A stretch of 64,000 nt of DNA from Neobacillus driksii (GCF_013409995.1 NZ_JACCBX010000014.1:1-64000); one strand, 5' to 3'. Positions 25,342 through 34,530 are shown, counted from the first letter of the stretch. Numbers and translations are program-made. Notes: a model not told the origin generated them from the letters alone.

Positions 25342-25699
25342 ACGAGATCTTGTTCAATATTTTGTTGTAAATCAAGACTTAAAAATGTCGACAGGTAAAA
25401 CAGCTGCACAAGTGGCTCATGCTGCAACTGTAAGTACGATTAACCTAATGTCCTCGCAATCTCCATTTCATGAAAAGCATGATGATTTCGTGGAATGGGT
25501 ACAGAGTGGAATGAAGAAAATTATATTAAAGGGTAAACAAACCGAGCTTGAAAAGTTAGAAAAAAGAGGATTTTTCAGTATTCGTGATAGTGGCTTAACC
25601 GAGGTTAAATCGGGTTCTTTAACTGTTATTGCACTTCCACCGATGGTAAAGTCAGAAGCGAAGGAAATCATCGGGCACTTAACTCTACTTAAAAACTAG
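25328..25699 (+). CDS. Peptidyl-tRNA hydrolase, PTH2 family
   Basis: This 123-residue protein matches the archaeal/eukaryotic-type peptidyl-tRNA hydrolase (PTH2). LVQYFVVNQDLKMSTGKTAAQVAHA carries the invariant Lys and the GK(x)AAQ(x)AHA core (seen here as KMSTGKTAAQVAHA), and the centre has KIILKGKQTELEKL followed by the conserved turn SGLTEVKSGS. PTH2 frees tRNA from peptidyl-tRNA. Bacteria normally use the unrelated Pth1, so this is an accessory copy. AAAGGA ends 6 nt before the ATG at 25328. A second ATG at 25334 is possible. Confidence 0.9.
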   Translation: MEMDKRDLVQYFVVNQDLKMSTGKTAAQVAHAATVSTINLMSSQSPFHEKHDDFVEWVQSGMKKIILKGKQTELEKLEKRGFFSIRDSGLTEVKSGSLTVIALPPMVKSEAKEIIGHLTLLKN

Positions 25700-25701
25700 A
25701 A

Positions 25702-25768
25702 CATTGGGGACGGTTCTTGCGGCATTTTTTTAATATTTCCAATGAACCATGAGAACCGTCCCTGTGGT
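25702..25768. repeat. GGGGACGGTTCT repeat, inverted pair (copy 7)
   Basis: TTGGGGACGGTTCTTGCGG and CCATGAGAACCGTCCCTG face each other across about 28 bp that includes a T7 run. It lies between the Pth2 gene and the kinase gene and may act as a terminator. Confidence 0.7.
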
Positions 25769-25800
25769 ATATGTGTGAGATTATTACAAAAGGGGTTTGT

Positions 25801-27015
25801 ATGAAGGAGATTACGAATAGTTTAAATAAAAAAATATATTATATTGTGGCGTGGACTGTAATCGCTATTATGATATCTGGTTTGTTGATTGATAACCCGC
25901 GTTTTGGTGAATTTGGGGTTGTTTACATATCCCACAGTATACTGGTGGTTATTTTGTCTGTGTGTTTACTGCTTTATCCTACTAATGGTAGTGCTATTCT
26001 AAGATTGACCATCATAATCGTTGCATCGATTTATTTTTACATACTTTTTCTTTTTTACCCAGAAACTTCTTCTACCTTTGTTTTTCTATGTTTTATTCCA
26101 GCACTTTCTATATTATATTTTGATTCAAAGCTATTTTATTTTTCCTTGTTATTAAACTTTATATCAATAATGATTATATATGGATATATCCTGTTGGTTG
26201 ATGGACTGCAATATCCCTTTATTGAAGAGGATCCAATTGGAAATTTCTTAAACTTTGTTGCGAGTCAGATTATTGTCTATTTTATTTTTTATTTAACGAA
26301 TGGAAGAATTAAAAAACAACAACTATATTATGAACAAATCCAACATTCTGAGCGTTTGAAGACAACGGGTCAGCTTGCAGCTGCTGTTGCACATGAAATT
26401 AGAAATCCATTGACGGTTGTGAAAGGTTTTTTGCAACTATTTGAGAATGATTCTTCCTATTGCGTTGACCGGCAAGAGCAGTTTACTTTAATGATTGATG
26501 AGTTAAATACGGCTGAACAAGTTATTTCACAATTTTTATCGGTTGCTAAACCAGATAAAGAGAATGTAACTGAAAAGGTTAATGTAAAAGTGGTTCTCCA
26601 GAGTGTAACGGATTTGCTTCATTCCTATGGACTTTTACATGATAATCGGATTGAACTAAAAGTAACGGAAGATTGTACCATCTCAGCTAACACTATTGAA
26701 TTTAAACAATTACTCATAAATATTATTAAAAACGCAATCGAGGCTTCCAATATTGGTGATCAAGTTCTTGTGACAGCTGGAAGGGAAAAAGACTTCGTTG
26801 TCATTCAAGTAATTGATCAAGGACAAGGAATGTCAGAAGAGCAAGTTGCATCATTAGGTACTCCTTTTTATTCATTAAAAAGTAAAGGAACTGGATTAGG
26901 GATGATGATTTGCTTTAACATTGTGGAAAAATTTAATGGCACGATTAACTTTCAATCCTCAATAGGTCATGGAACTGCAGTCACGATACGTTTTCCCACT
27001 TCCAAACCTTCCTAG
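25801..27015 (+). CDS. Membrane sensor histidine kinase, sporulation-kinase-like
   Basis: This 404-residue protein has five or six membrane helices in residues 10-175. The HisKA domain has the phospho-His in AVAHEIRNPLTVVKGFLQLF near residue 199, and the HATPase has N-box NIIKNAIEA near 313, DQGQGM and GTGLGMM. The HEIRNPLTxxKGFLQL pattern is that of the B. subtilis KinA-KinE group feeding Spo0F. No response regulator is adjacent, which also fits that group. AAAAGGGG upstream supports the ATG at 25801 over an earlier one at 25771. Confidence 0.88.
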   Translation: MKEITNSLNKKIYYIVAWTVIAIMISGLLIDNPRFGEFGVVYISHSILVVILSVCLLLYPTNGSAILRLTIIIVASIYFYILFLFYPETSSTFVFLCFIPALSILYFDSKLFYFSLLLNFISIMIIYGYILLVDGLQYPFIEEDPIGNFLNFVASQIIVYFIFYLTNGRIKKQQLYYEQIQHSERLKTTGQLAAAVAHEIRNPLTVVKGFLQLFENDSSYCVDRQEQFTLMIDELNTAEQVISQFLSVAKPDKENVTEKVNVKVVLQSVTDLLHSYGLLHDNRIELKVTEDCTISANTIEFKQLLINIIKNAIEASNIGDQVLVTAGREKDFVVIQVIDQGQGMSEEQVASLGTPFYSLKSKGTGLGMMICFNIVEKFNGTINFQSSIGHGTAVTIRFPTSKPS

Positions 27016-27163
27016 TAATCTTTGTTACTAGTTATCACAGGAGAACCGAGGTCGTTTTTTTGTATATAAATATCCGAAATGTTATTCATGTATTAAGTTA
27101 AAATAGAATTATACATAATATTATAATTATGAGGCTAATGGAGCAGAAAAAAGGGGTTATAGT

Positions 27164-27888
27164 TTGGATAAGATTGCTGTTATTGCAGATATTCATGGTA
27201 ATATTCCTGCATTATAATCAGTCCTTCAAGATATTAGAACCAGAGGAATTAAGAGGATTATTTGTCTAGGGGATTTAGTTGGGAAGGGACCACAATCGAG
27301 TCAAGCAGTGGATATGATAAAACAGTATTGCGAAATCACGGTCAAAGGTAATTGGGATGATTTCATCACAAGGCCAAATGTATCAGAGACAATCCAATGG
27401 CATCAAAGTAATTGACGTCTGAGCAAAACCATTATTTAGAATCACTTCCATTTTCATATGAATTTATTATGAGTGGAAGATTGATCAGAATGTTTCACGC
27501 TTCGCCAAGAAGCTTAAATGAAAGGATTCATCCTTGGGACCCATTAGAGTCCAGATTAAGATTATTTGAGAACACGCTACATACCCAGAATATAATAGGG
27601 ATTAGGGAACCAGATGTTATTTGATATGGAGATATACACAATGCATATATTCAGAATTTGGAAGGGAGAACTTTATGTAATGTAGGGAATCCCCTTAAGA
27701 TTCCACAAGCTTCCTATGCTATTTTGGAAGGGAACTATGGGGAGGAATAATTGAGGATTTTCTCAATCCAACTTGTTCGAGTTCCTTATAATATTGAATT
27801 GGCTATTAACCTTGCAAAAGAAGTAAGGATGCCGGAACTTGAACCCTATATCAAGGAACTAACGACTGCTAAATATCGTGGCTTATAA
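27164..27888 (+). pseudogene. Calcineurin-like metallophosphoesterase, multiply interrupted
   Basis: The start (TTG, after AAAAAAGGGG) reads MDKIAVIADIHGNIPAL and carries the first metal motif DIHGN, then hits TAA. The same frame continues with CLGDLVGKGP (GD motif) and VKGNWDD (GNxD-like motif). A one-base loss near 27408 moves the frame to LTSEQNHYLESLPF. TGA then follows DVI at 27622-27624 and a further TAA precedes the last 40 residues. Total length (about 240 residues) and motif order fit the YfcE-like phosphodiesterase family. Three stops and one frameshift mark it as non-functional. Confidence 0.85.
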
Positions 27889-28664
27889 CACCATGGGGAC
27901 GGTTCTTGGTGTCACTTCTTGAGTTTTTCCACGATAAAGATTGATTTAGAGGGAAAATATTCGATTTAATTAATCATTTAATTAAATTTATTACTGGAAA
28001 CTAGATAGCAGGAAAGCAAAATCGCTATATGGTTTAAACCACTAGTGATTTGTTTTTTTTATAAAATAGGATATTTTGACGAATTATTTCCCTGAAAATG
28101 ATGAATATTGGAGTATCCTGTAGTGAGATCAATTGAATTCACTTATAATATAATAAGAAATGAACCAAGTGAAGATATACTCATGATACAGTTTAGTGAT
28201 TTACAAGATAAGCACCAAATATAGAAGATAAACAAAGACAAGCCAGTGATCGTTTCGATCGCTGGCTTATCTTTGTTCCATGATAATAACGGTAAAAACG
28301 CTTGCTTTTCTTCAGAAATTTTGAAGAATTATTCCTTCGATTAGAGGGTTCACGTAATGGAGCAAATAAGGTACTATCTTTGTGAGTAGGTGAAGAGATT
28401 GAAGGTTTGGCTTTAAAGAATGATTTTGAGGGGAACTGACCATTTATCGTTTAAACCAACATTCTTGAATTTATGCCCATATAGCTACCAAAACATCAGC
28501 TTTACAGGAAAATTTCACTATAAAACTGATTATTGCTGCTGGAGATATTTTAACCATACAGAATGCTTCAGTATCAGGTATGGGGTATCTAAGGCCATAA
28601 AAAGTACCTATTCAAATTTTTATCTATTTGTTATAACAACTTAAAAGGCCGAGGGGGTTACGTA
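27889..28664. other. Non-coding stretch with repeat copy 8 and a degenerate repeat
   Basis: It opens with ACCATGGGGACGGTTCTTGGTG (27889-27914; one unpaired copy of the short repeat). About 27950-28020 loosely resembles the dispersed repeat of 10008-10150 (TTAATTAATCATTTAATTAA, then TAGCAGGAA). A 33-codon GTG frame at 28123-28224 precedes a terminator but has no ribosome binding site. An open frame at 28420-28644 has no family features. Confidence 0.45.
28232..28276 (+). terminator. Long terminator-like hairpin
   Basis: ACAAAGACAAGCCAGTGATCG pairs with CGATCGCTGGCTTATCTTTGT (a few mismatches) around TTT. It is a long stable stem without an intact upstream gene, possibly marking a lost one. 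Confidence 0.6.
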
Positions 28665-28967
28665 TTGAAGAGAGTTGAAATGGAAGAGCTGGGAATAGAA
28701 AATGTTCGAGTTTTAAGAAGCTCTGGTTTTGACGGATTTGAAATAGAGTTTTCGGTCAGCGGGCAGACCTTTGTTTTTATGGTAGGAAATTCTAGGAATC
28801 CCTATCCACTGAGTGTTAAGCACCAATTTAGTAAGCAAGAAAATTGCAGTTTATGTGGAAAAATTATTTATCCAGCACCCATTGGGCACCAATTGTGTAT
28901 GTATTTCCAAAATAATAGACAGCAGCTGCTCGAGTATTTTAGTCGGTATATTCCAACTGAGCGGTAA
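28665..28967 (+). CDS. Uncharacterised protein with a CxxC pair, 100 residues
   Basis: The protein starts with TTG at 28665, 7 nt after GAGGGGG. It has a beta-rich first half (GFDGFEIEFSVSGQTFVFMV) and a single CSLCGK pair followed by IGHQLC, so a metal-binding site with C-x2-C and a later H or C is possible. No family is recognised. A strong bidirectional terminator follows, shared with the convergent GntR gene. Confidence 0.65.
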   Translation: MKRVEMEELGIENVRVLRSSGFDGFEIEFSVSGQTFVFMVGNSRNPYPLSVKHQFSKQENCSLCGKIIYPAPIGHQLCMYFQNNRQQLLEYFSRYIPTER

Positions 28968-28972
28968 AAAGG

Positions 28973-29014
28973 AAAAGGTATAATTCCACGAACATTTGGG
29001 GAATTATACCTTTT
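28973..29014. terminator. Bidirectional terminator between convergent genes
   Basis: AAAAGGTATAATTCC pairs perfectly with GGAATTATACCTTTT, giving a T-run on both strands. It serves the small CxxC gene and the GntR gene. Confidence 0.88.
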
Positions 29015-29030
29015 TTAGCGAAATATTTAC

Positions 29031-29762
29031 TTATTCGTAATTTCTTTCGATTACAAAATGGGCCAAATCACCACGAAAGATTGTTTTCGAATATTCTATG
29101 ATTGTCCCGTCATTCAAATAGGCAAGGGTATCGAGAGAAAAACAGGGATCACCTATATGGATATGGAGCTTTTCTACTGATGCTTCATCAGCGATAAAAA
29201 GCTCCAAGGTTTCAACGGTCTTACTGATTTTTAAATTAAATTGGGAAGCCAAAAGCTGATAGAGTGAATTTTGACAAGCTTGTTTATTTAAACCTGGTGT
29301 TTTATACCAGGGCAAATAGGCGGTTTCATATTGAATAGGCTCTTCATTTACAAATCGAACCCTTTCAAGCATATTAACAGGTTGACCTACCTCTATTTTT
29401 AGAAGGTCGCTAAGATATTCGTCCGCTGGAATAACTTCCAGTTCGAGAACTTTTATAGACGGGGTTTTACCCTGCATCGTTATTTGTTCAGCGAATTTTT
29501 CAACCGTTGTTGTTAATTTTTGTTTAACTTTATTTGCTGAAACAAAGGTCCCGCTTCCCCGTTTACGGTATACATACCCTTCCGCACTAAGCTGCTGTAA
29601 TGCAGTGCGTACTGTTGTCCTGCTTACTCCATACTTGTCACAAAATTCAGCTTCAGTTGGCAGCTGGGTATGAGGTTTATATTCTCCACTGTTGATTAAT
29701 TGAATGATTGCATCCTTCACCTGCTGATGAAGAGCACCACTATCCTTTAATTCTTCCATCAT
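29031..29762 (-). CDS. GntR-family regulator with UTRA domain, probable regulator of the chb-type operon
   Basis: This 243-residue HutC-group regulator has a winged helix (TQLPTEAEFCDKYGVSRTTV, then KRGSGTFV) and a UTRA domain with the usual MLERVRFVNEEPIQYE and YLNDGTIIEYS segments. AGGGAGG sits 6 nt before the ATG. It is divergent from the PTS operon starting at 30043, so it most likely represses that operon until a phosphorylated disaccharide or GlcNAc-6-phosphate is present (inference). Confidence 0.88.
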   Translation of the reverse strand: MMEELKDSGALHQQVKDAIIQLINSGEYKPHTQLPTEAEFCDKYGVSRTTVRTALQQLSAEGYVYRKRGSGTFVSANKVKQKLTTTVEKFAEQITMQGKTPSIKVLELEVIPADEYLSDLLKIEVGQPVNMLERVRFVNEEPIQYETAYLPWYKTPGLNKQACQNSLYQLLASQFNLKISKTVETLELFIADEASVEKLHIHIGDPCFSLDTLAYLNDGTIIEYSKTIFRGDLAHFVIERNYE

Positions 29763-29908
29763 ATCGATCCTCCCTAGTAACTATAGATTATCAGAAAAGC
29801 CGTAAGAATTGTATCTATAAGTTCAATTTAAAATAATTTGTCATAACATTTAAAAAAATGTATTGAATTTATTCTTAATTGTTATTACAATGAGATTACA
29901 GTAATTTA

Positions 29909-29923
29909 TGGTAAGCGTTTACA
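29909..29923. promoter_or_regulatory. cre-like site upstream of the PTS operon
   Basis: TGGTAAGCGTTTACA contains the palindromic cre core GTAAGCGTTTAC. It lies 120 bp upstream of the IIB gene, suiting CcpA control of the disaccharide operon. Confidence 0.65.
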
Positions 29924-30042
29924 TCTAGGGAGGTGGGGCAACCTTCAGCTCTAATCAGGTTGTGTACTAGTGATGAATTGGATTACTATTTAATGCCATT
30001 ATCTTATTTTGAAACCATTTTCTATTTTAGGGGGTATTTTAA

Positions 30043-30357
30043 ATGAAAATCTTATTGTGTTGTTCTGCTGGAATGTCTACAAGTCTTTTAGTTTCTAAAA
30101 TGGAAAAAAGTGCGCAAGCGGAAGGGCTGGATTGTACCATCTGGGCTGTTGGTTCGACAGAGGTTCAGGAGCAAATCGAAAAAGCGGAAGCGGATGTATT
30201 GCTGCTAGGTCCACAAGTTCGTTTTATGCTATCACAACTTAAAGCGGCTGGAGAAAAGAAGGGTATTCCAGTTGATTCCATTAACCCTATGCACTATGGC
30301 CTTTGCAATGGAGAAGAGGTATTGAAGCAAGCTATTAAGCTTATAAAAGGGGAATAG
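30043..30357 (+). CDS. PTS lactose/cellobiose-type IIB
   Basis: This 104-residue cytoplasmic IIB protein has the phosphorylated Cys7 in CSAGMSTSLLV and the usual LLGPQVRF strand. It passes phosphate from IIA (33271) to the sugar at IIC (30362). The order IIB-IIC-GH4-IIA-ChbG matches chb/cel operons. GGGGG lies upstream of the ATG. The IIC gene starts 4 bp after the stop. Confidence 0.94.
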   Translation: MKILLCCSAGMSTSLLVSKMEKSAQAEGLDCTIWAVGSTEVQEQIEKAEADVLLLGPQVRFMLSQLKAAGEKKGIPVDSINPMHYGLCNGEEVLKQAIKLIKGE

Positions 30358-30361
30358 GGAT

Positions 30362-31726
30362 ATGATGAATTTTATAGATAAATATATTATGCCGTTGGCT
30401 AATAAACTAGGTAACAATAGGCATCTGCTTGCCATTCGTGACGCATTAGTGGGAATGATTGCGATCACGATGATTGGGTCATTAGCCGTTTTATTAAATA
30501 ACCTAGGTTCAGTACCTGGTATCGGGAAACCCTATCAAAATTTAATGATTAGCATTTTTGGAGAAACATGGACGACACTTGGAGGAGATATTTGGTGGGG
30601 AACACTAGCATTTATGACAATCTTTGCTGTGTTCGGAATCTCTCATAAACTTGCTAAATCCTACGGGGATGATGGTTTTGAAGCAATGCTTGTTGCTGCC
30701 GCATCTTTCTTTGTGTTAATACCTCAGGTTGGAAATGTAACCATTACTCCGGAGGGTGGTGAAGCCGTTACAGGTGGAGCATGGGGCTTTATCAGCTGGA
30801 ACTATTTCAGTGCAACGGCATTATTCACAGGGATTGTTGTGGCAATCGTAGCAACTGAAATTTTTGTTCGTTTAGCAAGAGTAAAGAAACTCGAAATTAA
30901 ATTGCCTGATGGAGTACCGCCGGCAGTTGCCCGCTCGTTTGCAAAGCTTCTTCCGGGAATGGCTACCATCTTCATCATCGGATTGTTTGGTTTAATTTTG
31001 CGTAAGTTCATCAGCAACGGTGCTTACTTAAATGATTGGTTAAATACCGTTCTAGTAACCCCGCTAACGGGTGCAGTTGATTCCCTGCCGTTTGCTATTT
31101 TAATTGTAGGGCTTGTGCACGGCTTCTGGATGATTGGTCTTCATGGTCCGAATATTCTTGGCGGAATTACCACTCCTTTAATGACAAAGCTTGGCCAAGA
31201 AAACTTGAACTTGTATGCACAAGGAGTTAAAGATCTAAGTGAATATAATATACTTTCAGGTGCCTTTTTAGATGCATTCGTTTATCTAGGCGGATCAGGT
31301 GCAACGTTGGGTTTAATCGTTGCTATGTTTATTGCTGGCAGAAAACGCAATAAGCAATTATTGGCTCTAGGCACGCCTCCTGGAATATTCCAAATTAACG
31401 AACCAATCCTTTTCGGTTTGCCAATTGTTTTAAACCCAATCTGGTTTATTCCGTTTATTCTTGGTCCAATTTTAATGACAGTGACATCCTATTTATCTAT
31501 TAGTCTTGGACTTGTACACCCAGTAGTTGCTGATATACCTTGGGTAACGCCAGCGATTATTGGAGGCTTACTTGCAACAGGAGGACATATTTCAGGTGCC
31601 GTATTAGCAGCGGTTAACTTAGCGATTTCATTCGTTGTTTATCTTCCGTTTGTCATTGCTCAAGGAAAAATGGATGCGAAAAAAATAAAGGCTGCAGAGA
31701 ATAAATCTGATACGTTAAACATGTAA
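30362..31726 (+). CDS. PTS lactose/cellobiose-type IIC permease
   Basis: The 454-residue membrane protein has the PTS_EIIC lactose/cellobiose layout with about ten helices, a PPAVARSFAKLLPG segment near residue 185 and the conserved GIFQINEPILFGLPIVLNP near 345, which contains the substrate-linked NEP motif. It translocates and phosphorylates beta-linked disaccharides such as cellobiose or N,N'-diacetylchitobiose. A hairpin after the gene may reduce transcription of the distal genes. Confidence 0.94.
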   Translation: MMNFIDKYIMPLANKLGNNRHLLAIRDALVGMIAITMIGSLAVLLNNLGSVPGIGKPYQNLMISIFGETWTTLGGDIWWGTLAFMTIFAVFGISHKLAKSYGDDGFEAMLVAAASFFVLIPQVGNVTITPEGGEAVTGGAWGFISWNYFSATALFTGIVVAIVATEIFVRLARVKKLEIKLPDGVPPAVARSFAKLLPGMATIFIIGLFGLILRKFISNGAYLNDWLNTVLVTPLTGAVDSLPFAILIVGLVHGFWMIGLHGPNILGGITTPLMTKLGQENLNLYAQGVKDLSEYNILSGAFLDAFVYLGGSGATLGLIVAMFIAGRKRNKQLLALGTPPGIFQINEPILFGLPIVLNPIWFIPFILGPILMTVTSYLSISLGLVHPVVADIPWVTPAIIGGLLATGGHISGAVLAAVNLAISFVVYLPFVIAQGKMDAKKIKAAENKSDTLNM

Positions 31727-31757
31727 TCGATTAAAACTATATTTCTAAAAAACTGCT

Positions 31758-31800
31758 GCCCTGACATTTTGACTTTATAAGTGCTCAGGGCTTTATTTTT
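31758..31800 (+). terminator. Intra-operon terminator or attenuator
   Basis: GCCCTGA and TCAGGGC form a stem with a long loop, followed by TTTATTTTT. It lies between the IIC and GH4 genes of one apparent operon, so partial termination would lower enzyme expression relative to the permease. Confidence 0.6.
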
Positions 31801-31853
31801 AAAGGTTTCAAAAATTCAGGGAAACAATTCCATAATTAGAGGTGTGCAGACTT

Positions 31854-33179
31854 ATGACAACAGGATTGAAAATTGTAACAATCGGTGGTGGTTCTAGTTA
31901 TACACCAGAATTGATTGAAGGATTCATTAAGTACCATAGTGACCTTCCAGTTCGTGAAATTTGGCTAGTAGATGTGGAAACAGGGAAGGAAAAACTTGAG
32001 ATTGTCGGAAACCTTGCAAAAAGAATGGTAAAAGAGGCACGGGTTCCGATTGAGATTCACTTAACATTAGACCGAAAAGAAGCATTAAAAAATGCAGACT
32101 TTGTTACCACTCAATTTCGAGTAGGTATGCTTGCGGCACGTGGAAAAGATGAGAGTATTCCTTTAAAGCATGGGGTTCTTGGCCAGGAGACAAACGGGCC
32201 CGGAGGATTGTTAAAAGCTCTCCGTACAATCCCTGTAATCCTCGATATTTGCCGTGAAATGGAAGAGTTATGTCCTGATGCCTGGCTTATTAACTTTACA
32301 AATCCGGCAGGAATGGTTACAGAAGCCGTACTTCGTTACAGCAATATTAAAAAAGTAGTTGGATTGTGCAACGTGCCTATTGGAATGGAAATGGGCGTTG
32401 CAAAATTATTAAATGTTGACCATAGCCGTGTCAGAATTGATTTTGCAGGATTGAACCATATGGTATACGGCTTAGATGTTTATGTCGATGGAGTATCCGT
32501 TAAGGATGAAGTTATTTCTTTAATAACAGACCCGGAGAAAAGTATTACAATGCAAAATATTCATTCTATGGGCTGGGAGCCTGAATTCTTGCAGGCGTTG
32601 AACGTTTTCCCATGTCCATACCATAACTATTATTATAAGTCTGGCGACATGCTTGAAAAAGAGTTGAAGAATTTTAAAGAGGGCGGCACACGTGCCGAGG
32701 TCGTTAAAAAGCTTGAAGACGAACTGTTTGAATTATATAAAGATCCTAATTTAGCTATCAAGCCGCCGCAGTTAGAACAACGCGGAGGAGCTTATTATAG
32801 TGATGCAGCCGTAAGACTCATTCATTCCATGTATACGGATAAACGAGATATCCAGCCAGTAAATACAATTAACAGAGGGGCAATCGCAGGTTTGCCTTAT
32901 GAGTCGGCAGTAGAAGTAAGCTGCGTTATTACGAAGGATGGTCCAAAACCAATCACGATGGGTGAACTTCCTGTTGCAATCAGAGGTCTTGTCCAATCAA
33001 TCAAGTCATTTGAGCAAGTTGCGATTGAGGCAGCTGTTACGGGTGATTATGGGACGGCTTTGCTTGCCATGACGATTAATCCCCTTGTACCTAGTGACCG
33101 TGTAGCGAAAATCATTTTAGATGAAATGCTTGAAGCACACAAAGCATATCTGCCGCAGTTTAGTTATTCTATGGTTTGA
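31854..33179 (+). CDS. 6-phospho-beta-glucosidase/diacetylchitobiose hydrolase, GH4
   Basis: This 441-residue GH4 enzyme needs NAD and a divalent metal. The Rossmann start TIGGGSSYTPEL binds NAD. NFTNPAG, GLCNVP (metal Cys near residue 172) and GLNHM (metal His near 201) are in place. It hydrolyses the 6-phosphorylated disaccharide made by the PTS. The company of ChbG suggests a ChbF-like role on chitobiose 6-phosphate, though cellobiose 6-phosphate is possible. The ATG at 31854 is preferred to a GTG at 31842 that overlaps AGAGG. Confidence 0.92.
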   Translation: MTTGLKIVTIGGGSSYTPELIEGFIKYHSDLPVREIWLVDVETGKEKLEIVGNLAKRMVKEARVPIEIHLTLDRKEALKNADFVTTQFRVGMLAARGKDESIPLKHGVLGQETNGPGGLLKALRTIPVILDICREMEELCPDAWLINFTNPAGMVTEAVLRYSNIKKVVGLCNVPIGMEMGVAKLLNVDHSRVRIDFAGLNHMVYGLDVYVDGVSVKDEVISLITDPEKSITMQNIHSMGWEPEFLQALNVFPCPYHNYYYKSGDMLEKELKNFKEGGTRAEVVKKLEDELFELYKDPNLAIKPPQLEQRGGAYYSDAAVRLIHSMYTDKRDIQPVNTINRGAIAGLPYESAVEVSCVITKDGPKPITMGELPVAIRGLVQSIKSFEQVAIEAAVTGDYGTALLAMTINPLVPSDRVAKIILDEMLEAHKAYLPQFSYSMV

Positions 33180-33270
33180 TTATTTAGCTTGCAGGCAGTT
33201 CCTTAATTGGAACTCCTGTAAGCCAAATTTATCTTAAAGAAATGGAAGTTTATTTTGGGAGGAAAGAATA

Positions 33271-33597
33271 GTGGAGAACTTAGAAACGGTTATTTTTCAG
33301 ATCATCTTACATGGCGGTAATGGAAAGAGTTCAGCTATGGAGGCGATTCAGGAAGCAAAAAAGGGCAATTTTGCAGGAGCGGAAGAAAAATTAAAGGAGT
33401 CATCTGCAGCATTAAACGAGGCTCATCACATCCAGACCTCTCTCATTCAGGGAGAAATTAGGGGAGAAAAGACGGAGATTTCTCTGTTAATGGTTCATGC
33501 CCAGGACCACTTAATGAATGCCATCACAATGAGGGATTTGGCTTCGGAAATGGTTGATTTATATCGTGCTATTCATTTACCTGGAACATTAAACTAA
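33271..33597 (+). CDS. PTS lactose/cellobiose-type IIA
   Basis: This 108-residue three-helix protein carries the phospho-His (residue 76) in MVHAQDHLM. It takes phosphate from HPr for the IIB encoded at 30043. The GTG start at 33271 follows GGGAGG by 9 nt. The ChbG gene starts 12 bp after the stop. Confidence 0.94.
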   Translation: MENLETVIFQIILHGGNGKSSAMEAIQEAKKGNFAGAEEKLKESSAALNEAHHIQTSLIQGEIRGEKTEISLLMVHAQDHLMNAITMRDLASEMVDLYRAIHLPGTLN

Positions 33598-33609
33598 AAG
33601 GGGTTTATT

Positions 33610-34317
33610 ATGATTACTTTAATCGTTAATGCAGATGATTTCGGGCTTAGCCGCGGAGTAAACAACGGAATCGTCGACAGCTATTTATACGGAATTGTAA
33701 ACTCCGCAACGATGATGATGAATATGCCGGGGACAGAACATGCGATTGAATTGGTAAAAAAACACCCAGGTTTGCGCGTCGGGATTCACCTTGTTCTGAC
33801 GTGTGGAAAACCATTATTAAGGGATGCACCTTCATTAGTGGATGAAAATGGGGACTTTAAGAAATTATCCTACTTAACGAGGACAAAGGACCTTTCGCTG
33901 GAGGAACTGGAAAGAGAATGGACAGCCCAAATAGAAAGATTTTTAGCTGCGGGTCTCAAGCCGACGCATTTTGACAGTCATCATCATGTACATACGATGG
34001 AAGAATTGCAGCCAGTGGTACAACGATTAGCAAAAAAATATAACTTAGCTGTAAGAACAAATGGAAGCACGAAGATTGCAGAGGTAGAAGCATTCTCAGA
34101 CCTATGTCTTTTTGATTTTTATGGAGAAGGTGTAACAGCGGAATATTTTCTAAGTCTGGCGGATCGCCTAGAAGATGGAAAAATGGTTGAAATTATGTGC
34201 CATCCCGCATACTTGGACAATACCCTTTTAAACGTTTCATCCTACACCCATACCCGATTAATGGAGCTTGATATATTGACGACTGTCAAATTGTCTGACA
34301 ACCTAGCCCTATTGTAA
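33610..34317 (+). CDS. chbG: ChbG/YdjC-family carbohydrate deacetylase
   Basis: The 235-residue protein has the family's N-terminal metal Asp pair NADDFGLS, the catalytic-site HLVLTCGKPL and the metal His in HFDSHHHVH near residue 122. E. coli ChbG removes one acetyl group from chitobiose 6-phosphate so that the glycosidase and the regulator can use it. Its presence makes N,N'-diacetylchitobiose the best guess for the substrate of this operon. It ends the operon. Confidence 0.88.
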   Translation: MITLIVNADDFGLSRGVNNGIVDSYLYGIVNSATMMMNMPGTEHAIELVKKHPGLRVGIHLVLTCGKPLLRDAPSLVDENGDFKKLSYLTRTKDLSLEELEREWTAQIERFLAAGLKPTHFDSHHHVHTMEELQPVVQRLAKKYNLAVRTNGSTKIAEVEAFSDLCLFDFYGEGVTAEYFLSLADRLEDGKMVEIMCHPAYLDNTLLNVSSYTHTRLMELDILTTVKLSDNLALL

Positions 34318-34530
34318 CATTGGATTAACCATTTGATCGCGTAAAACAGCAGTTGTTCACAGTTTCCAATAAAAATCAAAGATCCTTTTTCTTTCATTAA
34401 TAAAGAGGAAATTCTATCTTTAATGCGGGAAATACGGAAATACACCACATATTGTTTTTAAACAAATTCAACAAAAATTATAGATAAGCTATAAAAGATA
34501 TTGTATTAGGTTGCGAAGAATAAAACTATC

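Noticed and set aside
27622..27624. TGA in the phosphoesterase as another selenocysteine codon
   Set aside because: The gene also has two TAA stops and a frameshift, and the position is not a Cys site in the family.
28123..28224. 33-codon GTG frame before a long hairpin
   Set aside because: No ribosome binding site and no similarity to a known protein.
28420..28644. 74-codon frame, Tyr/Phe-rich
   Set aside because: No start signal, composition follows AT bias, and no domain features are present.
29938..30042. Possible riboswitch or antiterminator in the leader of the PTS operon
   Set aside because: A small CAACCTT/AGGTTG hairpin is present but no known RAT or riboswitch consensus was recognised, and a GntR gene explains the regulation.
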